Source of the DNA: Chlorohelix sp037138995
GTDB lineage: Bacteria; Chloroflexota; Chloroflexia; Chloroheliales; Chloroheliaceae
Length of the DNA stretch: 64,000 nt
Assembly: GCF_037138995.1 (NCBI RefSeq)
Contig: NZ_JBAXHI010000023.1
Coordinates: forward strand, 1-64,000
Direction of reading: 5' to 3'
Position numbers and translations under genes: made by a program. Position 1 is the first letter of the stretch, and every line of letters starts with the position of its first letter. Below are positions 1 to 9,058 of the stretch, one piece after another. The notes beneath the pieces were generated by a model. That model was not told where the DNA came from and did not search any database. It was given only the letters and a program-made list of their open reading frames with translations.

Positions 1-72
1 GGAGGCGCAGTCTGTGTGGCATCTAGAAATACTGTACATGTAGTTATTGATATTGTTGGTTATTACGTATAA
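1..72 (+). CDS. C-terminal end of a secreted or surface protein (5' end outside window)
   Basis: The frame is open from base 1 and ends at TAA 70-72, giving 23 residues that finish with VVIDIVGYYV. Endings of the form HxVVDVxGYY are common at the C-terminus of extracellular beta-rich repeat domains in Actinobacteria and Chloroflexota. Only this tail is visible, so the function of the whole protein cannot be stated. A secreted protein is an inference from the motif. Confidence 0.5.
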   Translation, partial: GGAVCVASRNTVHVVIDIVGYYV

Positions 73-273
73 TGTAGCATCTCAATGACTACTGCCCATT
101 CGCTAAATACCCCGAATTATTACGGGGTAACAAGGCTGAGGGGCTTCTAGAGGTGAACCCACGCTGTGTAATCCCACAGCTTTGATATTTAGAGAGGCAC
201 ATATATGGGGGTTGCATAACCCCCGAAACGTTGGCGCTCTTGTGAGTGTGGTTGTTCTTTGTTCATTACTTGC
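73..273. other. Intergenic region with two short hairpins
   Basis: No gene is seen. Two perfect hairpins lie between convergent genes: TACCCCG/CGGGGTA (108-114 with 123-129) and GGGGGTT/AACCCCC (207-213 with 218-224, loop GCAT). Neither is followed by a clear T tract on either strand. They could end transcription from the left (+) gene and from the glycosyltransferase operon (-), but this is uncertain. Confidence 0.4.
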
Positions 274-2652
274 CTAAACCTTTTTTGCCTTTAGCAGAGG
301 CTCTAACCTTTTTCTTAGAATTCTCGGCGTTAAAAGCGATCCTAAGATATAAACAATTCCAGCAAACTTTTTGATGGGGTTTTTATCTTCTTTTAGCGTT
401 TTTTCCAATCGGTATAATTTTGAAGCTTTAAGATGTTCAATTTCAATTTCTCTAACCCAGACCTCATACTTTTTTTCTTCCCAGAGCGCATACATTTTCT
501 GTTCAAATTCAAGTATGGTTCGCTTTTGTGAATCTATTCCTTTTCCGAGGTATTCTATATGCTCTTCATATAGTATAAGTGTCATGCCTTTTGTTGCAGC
601 TTTGATACCGGGCATTTGCTCTACAGGCGGAAGTGGATATTGCCGATGTACTATTTTGGCTTCTTTGATTAATGCTTCCATTCGATTACCCATCTCTTCT
701 AACCGGAAATGGGCGGCAACCCTCTCTCTACTTGCATTTCCCATTTGCCTACGAAGTTGAGGCTCTTTTATGAGCTTACTCAATATACCAGTATATTTTT
801 CTATTTCGTCAGTCTCATTTCCCCGCTCTATTAAGAACCCGCACTCATCTGTCACGAGTTCACGCTGACCGCCAACGGCTGCTCCTACCGGAACTACCCC
901 TGTTGCCATCGCTTCAAAAAATGCTAACGATATGCCTTCCATAGCCGAAGGTAGAAAGAATATATCTGCTGCATTTAATAGCTCTTTTACACGCTCATTG
1001 CTTACCGCGCCTAACAGAATAACTTGTTCTTTCAAATTATGCTTATCAACAAAGGCACGAAGCCATTCTAAGTCAGGACCATCGCCAGCTACCAACGCTT
1101 TAAATTCAAGACCGCCTTGAGCTAGTTGTAGCATAGTTTTGGCAAATACTTTAGGTTGCTTTTGTGCAGTAATCCGCCCAGCATACAATAGTACAGGCAT
1201 TTCACTATCAATTTTAAGTTGTTCTCGGACAGTTATCTTTTTCTCAGGAAGGGGCTTCCACTTCTCTATGTCAATATTAGTATAGCAAACTCTTATTCGC
1301 TCTTCCGAGAGACCACGTTTTATCATCCAGCGCTTGAGATGTTCGGAACTAACAACATGCAAATCCAGCAAATCTTCTGCTTCCACCGACCATCCGGCAC
1401 TACCACCGTTGCGCCAATATTCCTCTTCCATATGGCAATAATCTATTATTGGCAACTCTGGAAAAGAAGCTCTCAAAAAAGGTAGAAGATAGTAACCTAA
1501 CTCGCTGTTGGAAATGAAAATTGTATCATACTGCCTTGAAGAAATTAAATAAGAAATATATCTTGGAAAATCAAAGGTACTTAGGAAATTTTTCAGGATA
1601 AAAATATCTGAAGTAAATCTACTGAATTGCGATAGCCAAGGATTCGTCCCCGCTCTTAAAGTAGTAACTATGCTAACTTCCCAACCTTTATTGGTAAGTT
1701 GTTCTAGCAAGTCTAGGCTAAATTTATCTGCACCTCCCATATCCAGCCAAGAAAGTATCATTAATAAACGTGGTTTTGTTTTGTGCAACAGATTTTTGCA
1801 TGGTATAGCGGTGGGTATAGGCGCATAGAAATCATGTTGTGTGGGTTGAATTTTGGGGAATCCTTCTACCCAAAGTTTAGGGTATTTGCTTTTTAGGTTT
1901 CCTTGGAAAGCTTTTCTGTTTGCATCACTGATTTTTTCCCACCTGTCAGAGTGTATAATACGCCTTCGGTACCAATCTAGGTATTCCGGAACTGTTCCTC
2001 CCCAAAAACCATAATTACCGCATTTGCACCAAAAGTCCCAATCTTCTAAGCCTCCCCTAATATCTTCATCAAAGCCACCAACCGCTTCATGTACAGCCTT
2101 ACGAACCATGCTAGTAACATCAACGCTGTTTTCTTCTAGAAAGGTGCTTCCGTCTTCGTAGCCACTTGACCACAAATACTCTTGTCCTTCGAATGCTACA
2201 TTATATCCAGTTACAAAAGAGTATTCAGGATGGGTCTCTAGGAACCAGTACCACTTTTCAACAGCTGTAATTTCAAGCAAATCATCGCTATCAAGCAATA
2301 CCACATAAGGCGTAGTTGCTTCTTTAAAGCCGGTATTTCGGGCTGCACTCAGACCTTTGTTTTCCTGATGATTAATAATTCGTATTCTGCTATCTGCTTG
2401 AGCAAGGTCGCTAAGCATAGCAATAGACTCCGGATTGGTAGAGCCATCATTAACAATCAGCCATTCCCATTGCTGAAAGGATTGCCCCATAACTGACTGA
2501 GCGGTTTCTTGAAAAACTGAACTTGTATTGTAAAAAGGCGTTACAATAGTTACAGCAGGAACTTGGGTTTTATCAGTTGGAGAATAGCTAAGTTTCGCTC
2601 TTTTTGTGGAAACAGGCGTATTTGTGAAATCCGGGTTTGAGGCATCAATCAT
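274..2652 (-). CDS. Bifunctional GT2-GT4 glycosyltransferase (copy 3 of 3 in operon)
   Basis: This 792-residue protein joins two glycosyltransferase domains. Residues about 33-270 are a GT-A fold family 2 domain, with VNDGS at 67-71, the metal-binding DSDD at 121-124 and an LEDW catalytic-base motif near 202-205. Residues about 293-660 are a GT-B fold family 4 domain, with MGGADKF near 305 and the E-x7-E motif EGISLAFFE at 572-580. A charged helical tail follows. It probably adds two sugars to a surface or secreted polysaccharide; the substrates cannot be read from sequence. It is the last gene of a minus-strand cluster, 54 bases after its upstream paralogue. About 400 bases in its GT4 half are identical to the gene at 5110-7524. 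Confidence 0.85.
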   Translation of the reverse strand: MIDASNPDFTNTPVSTKRAKLSYSPTDKTQVPAVTIVTPFYNTSSVFQETAQSVMGQSFQQWEWLIVNDGSTNPESIAMLSDLAQADSRIRIINHQENKGLSAARNTGFKEATTPYVVLLDSDDLLEITAVEKWYWFLETHPEYSFVTGYNVAFEGQEYLWSSGYEDGSTFLEENSVDVTSMVRKAVHEAVGGFDEDIRGGLEDWDFWCKCGNYGFWGGTVPEYLDWYRRRIIHSDRWEKISDANRKAFQGNLKSKYPKLWVEGFPKIQPTQHDFYAPIPTAIPCKNLLHKTKPRLLMILSWLDMGGADKFSLDLLEQLTNKGWEVSIVTTLRAGTNPWLSQFSRFTSDIFILKNFLSTFDFPRYISYLISSRQYDTIFISNSELGYYLLPFLRASFPELPIIDYCHMEEEYWRNGGSAGWSVEAEDLLDLHVVSSEHLKRWMIKRGLSEERIRVCYTNIDIEKWKPLPEKKITVREQLKIDSEMPVLLYAGRITAQKQPKVFAKTMLQLAQGGLEFKALVAGDGPDLEWLRAFVDKHNLKEQVILLGAVSNERVKELLNAADIFFLPSAMEGISLAFFEAMATGVVPVGAAVGGQRELVTDECGFLIERGNETDEIEKYTGILSKLIKEPQLRRQMGNASRERVAAHFRLEEMGNRMEALIKEAKIVHRQYPLPPVEQMPGIKAATKGMTLILYEEHIEYLGKGIDSQKRTILEFEQKMYALWEEKKYEVWVREIEIEHLKASKLYRLEKTLKEDKNPIKKFAGIVYILGSLLTPRILRKRLEPLLKAKKV
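848..1251. repeat. 404-bp perfect repeat inside GT4 domain, copy A
   Basis: Matches 5720-6123 base for base by eye (offset 4872). The flanks at 847 and 1252 mismatch and similarity falls away on both sides. The repeat encodes the nucleotide-sugar binding core of the GT4 domain, including AGRITAQKQP and EGISLAFFE. Synonymous positions are also unchanged, which favours recent gene conversion over selection. Confidence 0.88.
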
Positions 2653-2706
2653 TTTAATCTCTACTTGTATATAATAATTATATCTACAATAGATAAAATA
2701 TAGTTC

Positions 2707-5058
2707 TTAAGAGCGTTTCGGAAGTAATCGTACTTTTTGTAATATACGAAACAAACGCTTTGCATGCAGATTAGTAGCAAACGCATCAAGGTCTTTTGCC
2801 CATTTGGAAAGTTTTTCCACCTCAATTCTTTGAGAAATTTGCCATTGCTCTGCTTGTTCATGAGCATCATGTAACTGTTGCCGCAATTCTTCGATTACTT
2901 CTTGTCGCTTTTCTGCTATTTCCATCCAGTTCTTATATTGGTTGTTAAGCCATATATTTCCTTGCTCGATATGTATCCACTCATATTCTCTAAGAATTTC
3001 TTGCGAGGCAAATCTCAGAACCAAGTCGGGCGCAGGAGGTTGCCTGGATTGCTCGCTATTTAGGTTTTTAGCTTCTAAAATTAAAGCCTCTAGCCTTTGA
3101 GTCATTAAGTTCAGTTGAAAATGAGTGATAATTCTCTCTCTTGAAGAAATCTTCATTTTCTGAAGTGTATCAGGTGCTTTGATTAGCCGAACTATTTCTT
3201 CAGAATAATGTTTTGCCTCTTCTTCTTCAGTAGCAGGTGAAATCAGCGTTCCACATTCTTTAGTAACTAATTCTCGCTGCCCTCCTACATCACTGCTAAC
3301 CGGTACAACACCCATTGACATTGCTTCAAAAATTGCCAGTGAAATCCCCTCAATTTTTGAGGGTAGAAAATATATATCGGCTGCACAAAGAAGTTCTTTG
3401 ACTCTACCGCTATTTACGGCACCAAGTAAAGTGATTGTTTCGTTAAGACAATTATGGCTGATAGATTCCTCCAGCCAATTATAATAAGGACCATTCCCTG
3501 CAACTAGAACCTTAAAAATTACTCCTGCTTTGGATAACTCCAGAACAGTTTTAGCAAACACTTGCGGCTGTTTCTGATCTACCAGACGTGCTGCGTATAG
3601 AATTAGAGGAGTATCCGTTGCAATACCAAGTTCCTGTCTGACCTTGATTCTTATTTCATTATTCGGTTTCCATTCGTCAGGATCGATATTGGTATAACAA
3701 GTCTGGACTCTATTCTCCTCTACTCCCTTAGCAACCATCCATTTCTTCAAATGGTTAGAGCTTACAATCTGTAAATCCAAAAAGCCCTTATATTGGATTG
3801 ATAAATCGGGAAACCCATTTATAGACCAAGGTTCATATTCAATGTGACAATAATCCACTATCGGTAGGTCAGGATAATAAGAGCGAAGTAATGGCAATAA
3901 ATAATAGCCAATCAGGCTGCACGAGATAAATATTGCATCAATTTGTCGCGATTCGATTAAATATCGTAAGAATCTTAAATAATCCGGCAATCTAAGGTGA
4001 TTTTGCAGTAGGAAGATATCGGGTGTATATTTCGCAAACGAGGGTAGTAGCGGGTTATCTGTGCCTCTTGGGGTACATACAGCAGTAACTTCCCAATCCT
4101 TTTTAGTAAATTCTTTTAGAATATCTATGTTAAATTTTGATGCGCCACCTAAATCAGGGCGATTCAATAGCATTAGCAGCCGGGGTTTCTTTTTTTGCAG
4201 CAAATTTTGGCAAGATATTAACTCTGAAAGAGGGGTATAAAGTGGATGGGAGGGTAGCTTTATTTCAGGGAAGCCTTGCTCCCAAAGGCAAGGGTAGCGT
4301 TCCTTGAGCTTAGCTTGAAATATGGGTAGCCTATCCTCTTTGAGATTACCCCCATAATTGGTCGCTGGCATCCGGTACCAATCTAAATATTCAGGGATAT
4401 TACCCCCCCAGTACCCAGCATTAGCGCAACGCAACCAGAACTCCCAATCCTCAAGCCCTTCCCAGCCACTCTCCTCATACCCTCCCACTTCCTCGTGTAC
4501 CGCTCTACGTACCATACTGGTAGTGGTGAGTTGGTTTCTTTCCAGAAAAGCTTTTTTCGCTTCAAAAGAAGTTTCTTTAAGAAACTCAGAATCGCCAAAG
4601 CCTACGGTAAAGCCTTTAACAAAGGCGTACTCCGGGTGTGACTCCAGAAACCAGTACCACTTTTCTATAGCGGTAGGTTCAAGCAAATCATCGCTGTCCA
4701 ATAGCGCAACATAGGGAGTAGCTGCTTCTCTAAAGCCAATATTTCGGGCTGCCCCCGGTCCCTTATTGCTCTCCAGATGGATAAGTCGTATGCGGGGGTC
4801 GGTACTTGCCACCTGCTCCAGCATTGCCAAGGTTTCAAGGTTGGTGGAGCCATCATTAACAATTATCCATTCCCATTGCTGAAAGGATTGGGAAAATACA
4901 GAACGCACCGTTTCCAGAAAAACTGCACCTGTGTTGTAAATAGCGGTAAGGATGGTAACAGCAGGAGGCGCAGACTTATCAGACGGTATATAATCAAAGA
5001 CGGGGCGCAGGGCTGAAACTGGTGTATTGGCATAATTCGGATTAGTAGGGTCTATCAA
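2707..5058 (-). CDS. Bifunctional GT2-GT4 glycosyltransferase (copy 2 of 3)
   Basis: This 783-residue paralogue has the same plan: GT2 domain at the N-terminus (VNDGS, DSDD, LEDW), GT4 domain from about residue 290 (GGASKF, EGISLAIFE), then a long helical, probably coiled-coil tail rich in Glu, Gln and Arg. Roughly its first 150 residues are identical to the copy at 5110-7524, while the rest has diverged clearly. This points to a recent exchange or duplication confined to the 5' part. Its C-terminal tail differs from both other copies. It likely works in assembly of a cell-surface glycan; donor and acceptor are unknown. Confidence 0.85.
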   Translation of the reverse strand: MIDPTNPNYANTPVSALRPVFDYIPSDKSAPPAVTILTAIYNTGAVFLETVRSVFSQSFQQWEWIIVNDGSTNLETLAMLEQVASTDPRIRLIHLESNKGPGAARNIGFREAATPYVALLDSDDLLEPTAIEKWYWFLESHPEYAFVKGFTVGFGDSEFLKETSFEAKKAFLERNQLTTTSMVRRAVHEEVGGYEESGWEGLEDWEFWLRCANAGYWGGNIPEYLDWYRMPATNYGGNLKEDRLPIFQAKLKERYPCLWEQGFPEIKLPSHPLYTPLSELISCQNLLQKKKPRLLMLLNRPDLGGASKFNIDILKEFTKKDWEVTAVCTPRGTDNPLLPSFAKYTPDIFLLQNHLRLPDYLRFLRYLIESRQIDAIFISCSLIGYYLLPLLRSYYPDLPIVDYCHIEYEPWSINGFPDLSIQYKGFLDLQIVSSNHLKKWMVAKGVEENRVQTCYTNIDPDEWKPNNEIRIKVRQELGIATDTPLILYAARLVDQKQPQVFAKTVLELSKAGVIFKVLVAGNGPYYNWLEESISHNCLNETITLLGAVNSGRVKELLCAADIYFLPSKIEGISLAIFEAMSMGVVPVSSDVGGQRELVTKECGTLISPATEEEEAKHYSEEIVRLIKAPDTLQKMKISSRERIITHFQLNLMTQRLEALILEAKNLNSEQSRQPPAPDLVLRFASQEILREYEWIHIEQGNIWLNNQYKNWMEIAEKRQEVIEELRQQLHDAHEQAEQWQISQRIEVEKLSKWAKDLDAFATNLHAKRLFRILQKVRLLPKRS

Positions 5059-5178
5059 TTCTTGCCTCTTGTAAATTATTTGTAAATGTGAAAAGCCGAA
5101 ATAAATACACTATCGCTTGAGCCTTTTTAGAGACGATTTGAGAAAATGCCCTAGTCCTGTTTGTAAACGATATAAGGG
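4609..5178. repeat. 570-bp perfect direct repeat, copy A
   Basis: By eye every base matches 7075-7644 (offset 2466). The repeat covers the start of the glycosyltransferase gene at 2707-5058, the whole 51-base spacer and the last codons of the gene at 5110-7524. The first mismatches are just before 4609 and at 5179. It includes non-coding sequence, so identity is not explained by protein constraint. Recent duplication or gene conversion is the likely cause. Confidence 0.9.
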
Positions 5179-7524
5179 TCTAGACTTTAAAGCCACTAGG
5201 GTATTTTCCATTTCCCTAGCCCATGCTCCCTGTTCTTCTAGTTTCCTTTGTGCAGCTTGCACACGCTTTTCTTGTTTGTCAATCTCTTGCTGAAACGAAT
5301 TTTTATCTTCAACCAAAATATCTACATAAGATTTCATTTCTAATAGCCAATTTTCCCTATCCAGCGCAAGCTTCATCCAGCTTTTCCATTGCTTCTCCAA
5401 CCAAGTTTTATCTTTCAGATAATTATCATTAGGTTCATTTTTGCGAATACATTCGATCGCTATAACAACGCTAGCCGCTGCTGTCTTTGGAGTGATTGTC
5501 GGAAGAGGATAGAGGGTATGCCATTCAAGCGCTTCTCGTACATAAGCTTCCATTCGATTACCCATCTCTTCTAAACGAAAATGAGTGGCAACTCTCTCCC
5601 TACTTGCATTTCCCATTTGCCTACAAAGCGCTGGTTCTTTTATAAGCTTACTCAGTATATCAGTGTATTTTTCTATTTCGTCAGTCTCATTTCCCCGCTG
5701 AATTAAGAACCCGCACTCTTCTGTCACGAGTTCACGCTGACCGCCAACGGCTGCTCCTACCGGAACTACCCCTGTTGCCATCGCTTCAAAAAATGCTAAC
5801 GATATGCCTTCCATAGCCGAAGGTAGAAAGAATATATCTGCTGCATTTAATAGCTCTTTTACACGCTCATTGCTTACCGCGCCTAACAGAATAACTTGTT
5901 CTTTCAAATTATGCTTATCAACAAAGGCACGAAGCCATTCTAAGTCAGGACCATCGCCAGCTACCAACGCTTTAAATTCAAGACCGCCTTGAGCTAGTTG
6001 TAGCATAGTTTTGGCAAATACTTTAGGTTGCTTTTGTGCAGTAATCCGCCCAGCATACAATAGTACAGGCATTTCACTATCAATTTTAAGTTGTTCTCGG
6101 ACAGTTATCTTTTTCTCAGGAAGTGGCTTCCATTTCTCTGCATCAATATTGATATAGCAAACTCTAATTCGCTCTTCTGGAAGACCACGTTTTACCATCC
6201 AGTTCTTGAGGTGGTGGGAATTGACAATATGCAAATCCAGCAAATCCTCTGATTCCACCGACCACCGGGGATAGCCCCCGTTGTGCCAATACTCCTCTTC
6301 AATATGGCAATAGTCAATTATTGGCAATTCTGGAAAAGAAGCTCTCAAAAAAGGTAATAGGTGGTAGCCTAATTCGCTATGGGATAGGATGATTGCGTCC
6401 GGTTGCCGAGACGTTATAAGATAGCGCAAAAACCGTGGGTAATCTACAAGTTTCAAAAACAAAGGCAACATAAAAATATCAGGTGTATATTGGGAGAATT
6501 CAGATAACCAAGTAGATTTAGCTTCCATTATGGTAGCTACAAGTGTAATTTCCCAGCCTTTATTGACAAACTGCTCTATAAAATCTAGGTTAAATTTGTC
6601 TGCGCCACCCATATCAAACCAAGGAAGTAACATTAATAGTCGCGGCTTTTGTTTCTTTAGCAAATTATTGCAGGGTAAATCATTAGGAACAAGAGGATAA
6701 GGTTCTAGATTTTGAAGTTTTATTTCAGGGAAGCCTTGCTCCCAAAGGCGAGGGTAGCGTTCCTTGAGCTTGGCTCGGAATATTGGCAATATTTCCTCTT
6801 TGAAATTAGACCATCTGTCATAATTGGTCTCTCGCATCCGGTACCAATCTAAATACTCAGGGGTATTACCCCCCCAATATCCAGCATTAGCGCAACGCAA
6901 CCAAAATTCCCAATCCTCAGCGCCGTCTCTAATTTCTTCATCAAATTCTCCCACTTCCTCGTGAACAGATTTTCTAATCATACTTGTAAAGTTAATCCGA
7001 TTTCTTTCTAAAAAAACTTCCTTCGCCTCGAAAGAAATGTTTCTAAGAAATTCAGCACCCCCAAATCCTATAAAAAAGCCTTTAACAAAGGCGTACTCCG
7101 GGTGTGACTCCAGAAACCAGTACCACTTTTCTATAGCGGTAGGTTCAAGCAAATCATCGCTGTCCAATAGCGCAACATAGGGAGTAGCTGCTTCTCTAAA
7201 GCCAATATTTCGGGCTGCCCCCGGTCCCTTATTGCTCTCCAGATGGATAAGTCGTATGCGGGGGTCGGTACTTGCCACCTGCTCCAGCATTGCCAAGGTT
7301 TCAAGGTTGGTGGAGCCATCATTAACAATTATCCATTCCCATTGCTGAAAGGATTGGGAAAATACAGAACGCACCGTTTCCAGAAAAACTGCACCTGTGT
7401 TGTAAATAGCGGTAAGGATGGTAACAGCAGGAGGCGCAGACTTATCAGACGGTATATAATCAAAGACGGGGCGCAGGGCTGAAACTGGTGTATTGGCATA
7501 ATTCGGATTAGTAGGGTCTATCAA
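5110..7524 (-). CDS. Bifunctional GT2-GT4 glycosyltransferase (copy 1 of 3)
   Basis: This 804-residue protein has GT2 (VNDGS, DSDD, AEDW), GT4 (MGGADKF, EGISLAFFE) and a C-terminal coiled-coil tail. It is a visible mosaic. Its 5' part is identical to the gene at 2707-5058, a 404-base piece of its GT4 part is identical to the gene at 274-2652, and its last residues (ending GHFLKSSLKRLKR) match the end of the methyltransferase at 7576-8598. It is 51 bases downstream of that methyltransferase, and the spacer sequence is the same as the one after this gene. The role is inferred as surface glycan synthesis. Confidence 0.85.
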   Translation of the reverse strand: MIDPTNPNYANTPVSALRPVFDYIPSDKSAPPAVTILTAIYNTGAVFLETVRSVFSQSFQQWEWIIVNDGSTNLETLAMLEQVASTDPRIRLIHLESNKGPGAARNIGFREAATPYVALLDSDDLLEPTAIEKWYWFLESHPEYAFVKGFFIGFGGAEFLRNISFEAKEVFLERNRINFTSMIRKSVHEEVGEFDEEIRDGAEDWEFWLRCANAGYWGGNTPEYLDWYRMRETNYDRWSNFKEEILPIFRAKLKERYPRLWEQGFPEIKLQNLEPYPLVPNDLPCNNLLKKQKPRLLMLLPWFDMGGADKFNLDFIEQFVNKGWEITLVATIMEAKSTWLSEFSQYTPDIFMLPLFLKLVDYPRFLRYLITSRQPDAIILSHSELGYHLLPFLRASFPELPIIDYCHIEEEYWHNGGYPRWSVESEDLLDLHIVNSHHLKNWMVKRGLPEERIRVCYINIDAEKWKPLPEKKITVREQLKIDSEMPVLLYAGRITAQKQPKVFAKTMLQLAQGGLEFKALVAGDGPDLEWLRAFVDKHNLKEQVILLGAVSNERVKELLNAADIFFLPSAMEGISLAFFEAMATGVVPVGAAVGGQRELVTEECGFLIQRGNETDEIEKYTDILSKLIKEPALCRQMGNASRERVATHFRLEEMGNRMEAYVREALEWHTLYPLPTITPKTAAASVVIAIECIRKNEPNDNYLKDKTWLEKQWKSWMKLALDRENWLLEMKSYVDILVEDKNSFQQEIDKQEKRVQAAQRKLEEQGAWAREMENTLVALKSRPLYRLQTGLGHFLKSSLKRLKR
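5720..6123. repeat. 404-bp perfect repeat inside GT4 domain, copy B
   Basis: Partner of 848-1251, in the glycosyltransferase gene 5110-7524. The two copies are non-adjacent: the gene between them (2707-5058) has a clearly different sequence for the same domain. A patch exchanged between the first and third genes is the simplest explanation. Confidence 0.88.
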
Positions 7525-7644
7525 TTCTTGCCTCTTGTAAATTATTTGTAAATGTGAAAAGCCGAAATAAATACACTATCGCTTGAGCCTTTTTAGAGAC
7601 GATTTGAGAAAATGCCCTAGTCCTGTTTGTAAACGATATAAGGG
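7075..7644. repeat. 570-bp perfect direct repeat, copy B
   Basis: Partner of 4609-5178. It covers the start of the glycosyltransferase gene at 5110-7524, the spacer and the last codons of the methyltransferase gene. The same junction (end of one gene, spacer, start of the next) therefore occurs twice, as expected for unequal crossing over in a tandem array. Confidence 0.9.
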
Positions 7645-8598
7645 GCTAGACTTTAAAGCTGTCAAAGTATTTTCCATTTCTCTAGCCCATGCTCCCTGCT
7701 CCTGTAGCTGCCTTTGTGATTCTTGCACACGCTTTTGATAAAAAGAGGCATCCCGTTCTAGGTTATTAATTAGAGTGGCGTTCTCCTCTAACTGCTTTCC
7801 CCTATCCTCTGCAATTAGCATCCAGTTTTTCCATTGTTCCTCTAACCAAGCTTTGCCCTCCCAAAATTCATTTGAGTGGATGCCATCGGGGCGATGCTCT
7901 GAATTTGCATACAAAGTCTGAAAGGTTAGCTTATAATCGGTACGTATCTCCAAATCACCTTCACGTTTCTCCGGCAATAATAAGGCTAGAGCAAAACCGC
8001 CTATCATGAAACCATATATATCAGGTCGAGAAGTGAGTGTTCCCGGTACGAAATCCACCTCAACAAAATGAACAAATGGATTACTTGCCCAATCCGCGTC
8101 TTTTATACCCTTTCGGCAATCAGGCATAAAACCGTCATGCATTAGAACATAAAGAGGCTTTAATGGTTGTATCTTTAGCAAATTTTCAATATCACGTTTC
8201 ACGCCATCATAGGAATGGTCGGCATCAATCAAGATAAATTCGGGACTAATACCTTCAGCTTGAAGACGCTCTAATAATAGAGGGAGGGTATTATTAGAGT
8301 CACCTGTAATAAATTCTACATTAGAGAATTTCTTGTCATTTGTATCAAATTGACTTGAGTCAAAATCAAGGCTATAGACTTTTTCAGAATATTGGGAAAT
8401 GGCATATAAACTACCACCGAAAGCAGTACCAACTTCAATTGCACACGAAGGTTTTAAGCTGCTAACTAGGTTTATAAGTGTGCTACGTTCGGCATCATTC
8501 ATTTGCCAACCAAGAGGATATTCCCCATACAGGGTTTTTTTGATATTTTCGGGAATATACGGATTTGCTTCAACGTATTCTTTAGTTAGTTCTATCAT
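7576..8598 (-). CDS. SAM-dependent methyltransferase (class I, cephalosporin hydroxylase-like) with glycosyltransferase-type tail
   Basis: The start is taken at ATG 8598 (AGGA just upstream) rather than the in-frame TTG at 8616, giving 340 residues. About residues 40-210 form a class I methyltransferase domain of the Methyltransf_24/CmcI type: AIEVGTAFGGSL is the SAM-binding loop, followed by LIDADHSYDGVKRD and LMHDGF. The last 80 or so residues are a coiled coil whose end is nearly the same as the tail of the next glycosyltransferase. It is the first gene of the minus-strand glycan cluster. A sugar O-methyltransferase acting on the same glycan is likely. The shared tail may recruit the enzymes to one complex (inference). 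Confidence 0.75.
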   Translation of the reverse strand: MIELTKEYVEANPYIPENIKKTLYGEYPLGWQMNDAERSTLINLVSSLKPSCAIEVGTAFGGSLYAISQYSEKVYSLDFDSSQFDTNDKKFSNVEFITGDSNNTLPLLLERLQAEGISPEFILIDADHSYDGVKRDIENLLKIQPLKPLYVLMHDGFMPDCRKGIKDADWASNPFVHFVEVDFVPGTLTSRPDIYGFMIGGFALALLLPEKREGDLEIRTDYKLTFQTLYANSEHRPDGIHSNEFWEGKAWLEEQWKNWMLIAEDRGKQLEENATLINNLERDASFYQKRVQESQRQLQEQGAWAREMENTLTALKSSPLYRLQTGLGHFLKSSLKRLKR

Positions 8599-9058
8599 TT
8601 GTCCTATTTCTCTCAATTATCTATTTACAAATGCACTTTTGGAATTTTAAGCTGATTTTGAAAGGACTCACTACAATAGATAGTAGTCTGCCATTTCAAA
8701 ACTATACCAGTAATAGAAAGTGCAACCATAGTGGCTTATACAAAATTTGCTACGCTACAGAAAAGGGTTCTAGAAAAGAGCGACGATTGCCGATATCGTA
8801 AACTTTCAAGCTACCGCTAAATAGAGTAGAAAGGTTTACTAATGAGTCGCAAACACCACCGTTATAATGCCATAAAAGCCGAAATGCTGCAATTTTTTGA
8901 AAAAGCTCGCCGCGGCAGACAAGCTCAATAGCTTAACGTTTTATTAGCAATTTATTATACGAGGATACCATTAGTTGCTATTTGTATTGTAGCGTAATAT
9001 ACTTTTTCTCTATATGTTTTGGTGTTATTGATTATGCGAGTCTGATTCTTATATAAAT
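8599..9058. other. Divergent intergenic region between glycan operon and mtaB
   Basis: This stretch must carry the promoter of the minus-strand glycan operon and that of mtaB. It is AT-rich. I find no convincing -35/-10 pair, no tRNA and no long hairpin. A 29-codon ORF with a plausible ribosome binding site lies at 8842-8931 and is listed separately. Confidence 0.5.
8842..8931 (+). CDS. Possible small basic protein, 29 residues
   Basis: ATG 8842 is preceded by GAAAGG at a spacing of seven bases and the frame ends at TAG 8929-8931. The product starts MSRKHHRYNAIKAEML and ends KARRGRQAQ, strongly basic with one likely helix. No family is recognised. Its size makes chance a real possibility; the good ribosome binding site is the main support. 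Confidence 0.3.
   Translation: MSRKHHRYNAIKAEMLQFFEKARRGRQAQ

Noticed and set aside
371..760. Plus-strand ORF opposite the glycosyltransferase genes
   Set aside because: It is the reverse-frame shadow of a well-supported minus-strand coding region; no ribosome binding site or family.
4665..4862. Identical 65-residue ORFs at 4665-4862 and 7131-7328 as a gene family
   Set aside because: They are out-of-frame shadows of the 570-bp repeat within the glycosyltransferase genes.
274..8598. Repeats as insertion sequences
   Set aside because: The repeats encode glycosyltransferase domains and have no transposase, terminal inverted repeats or target duplications.
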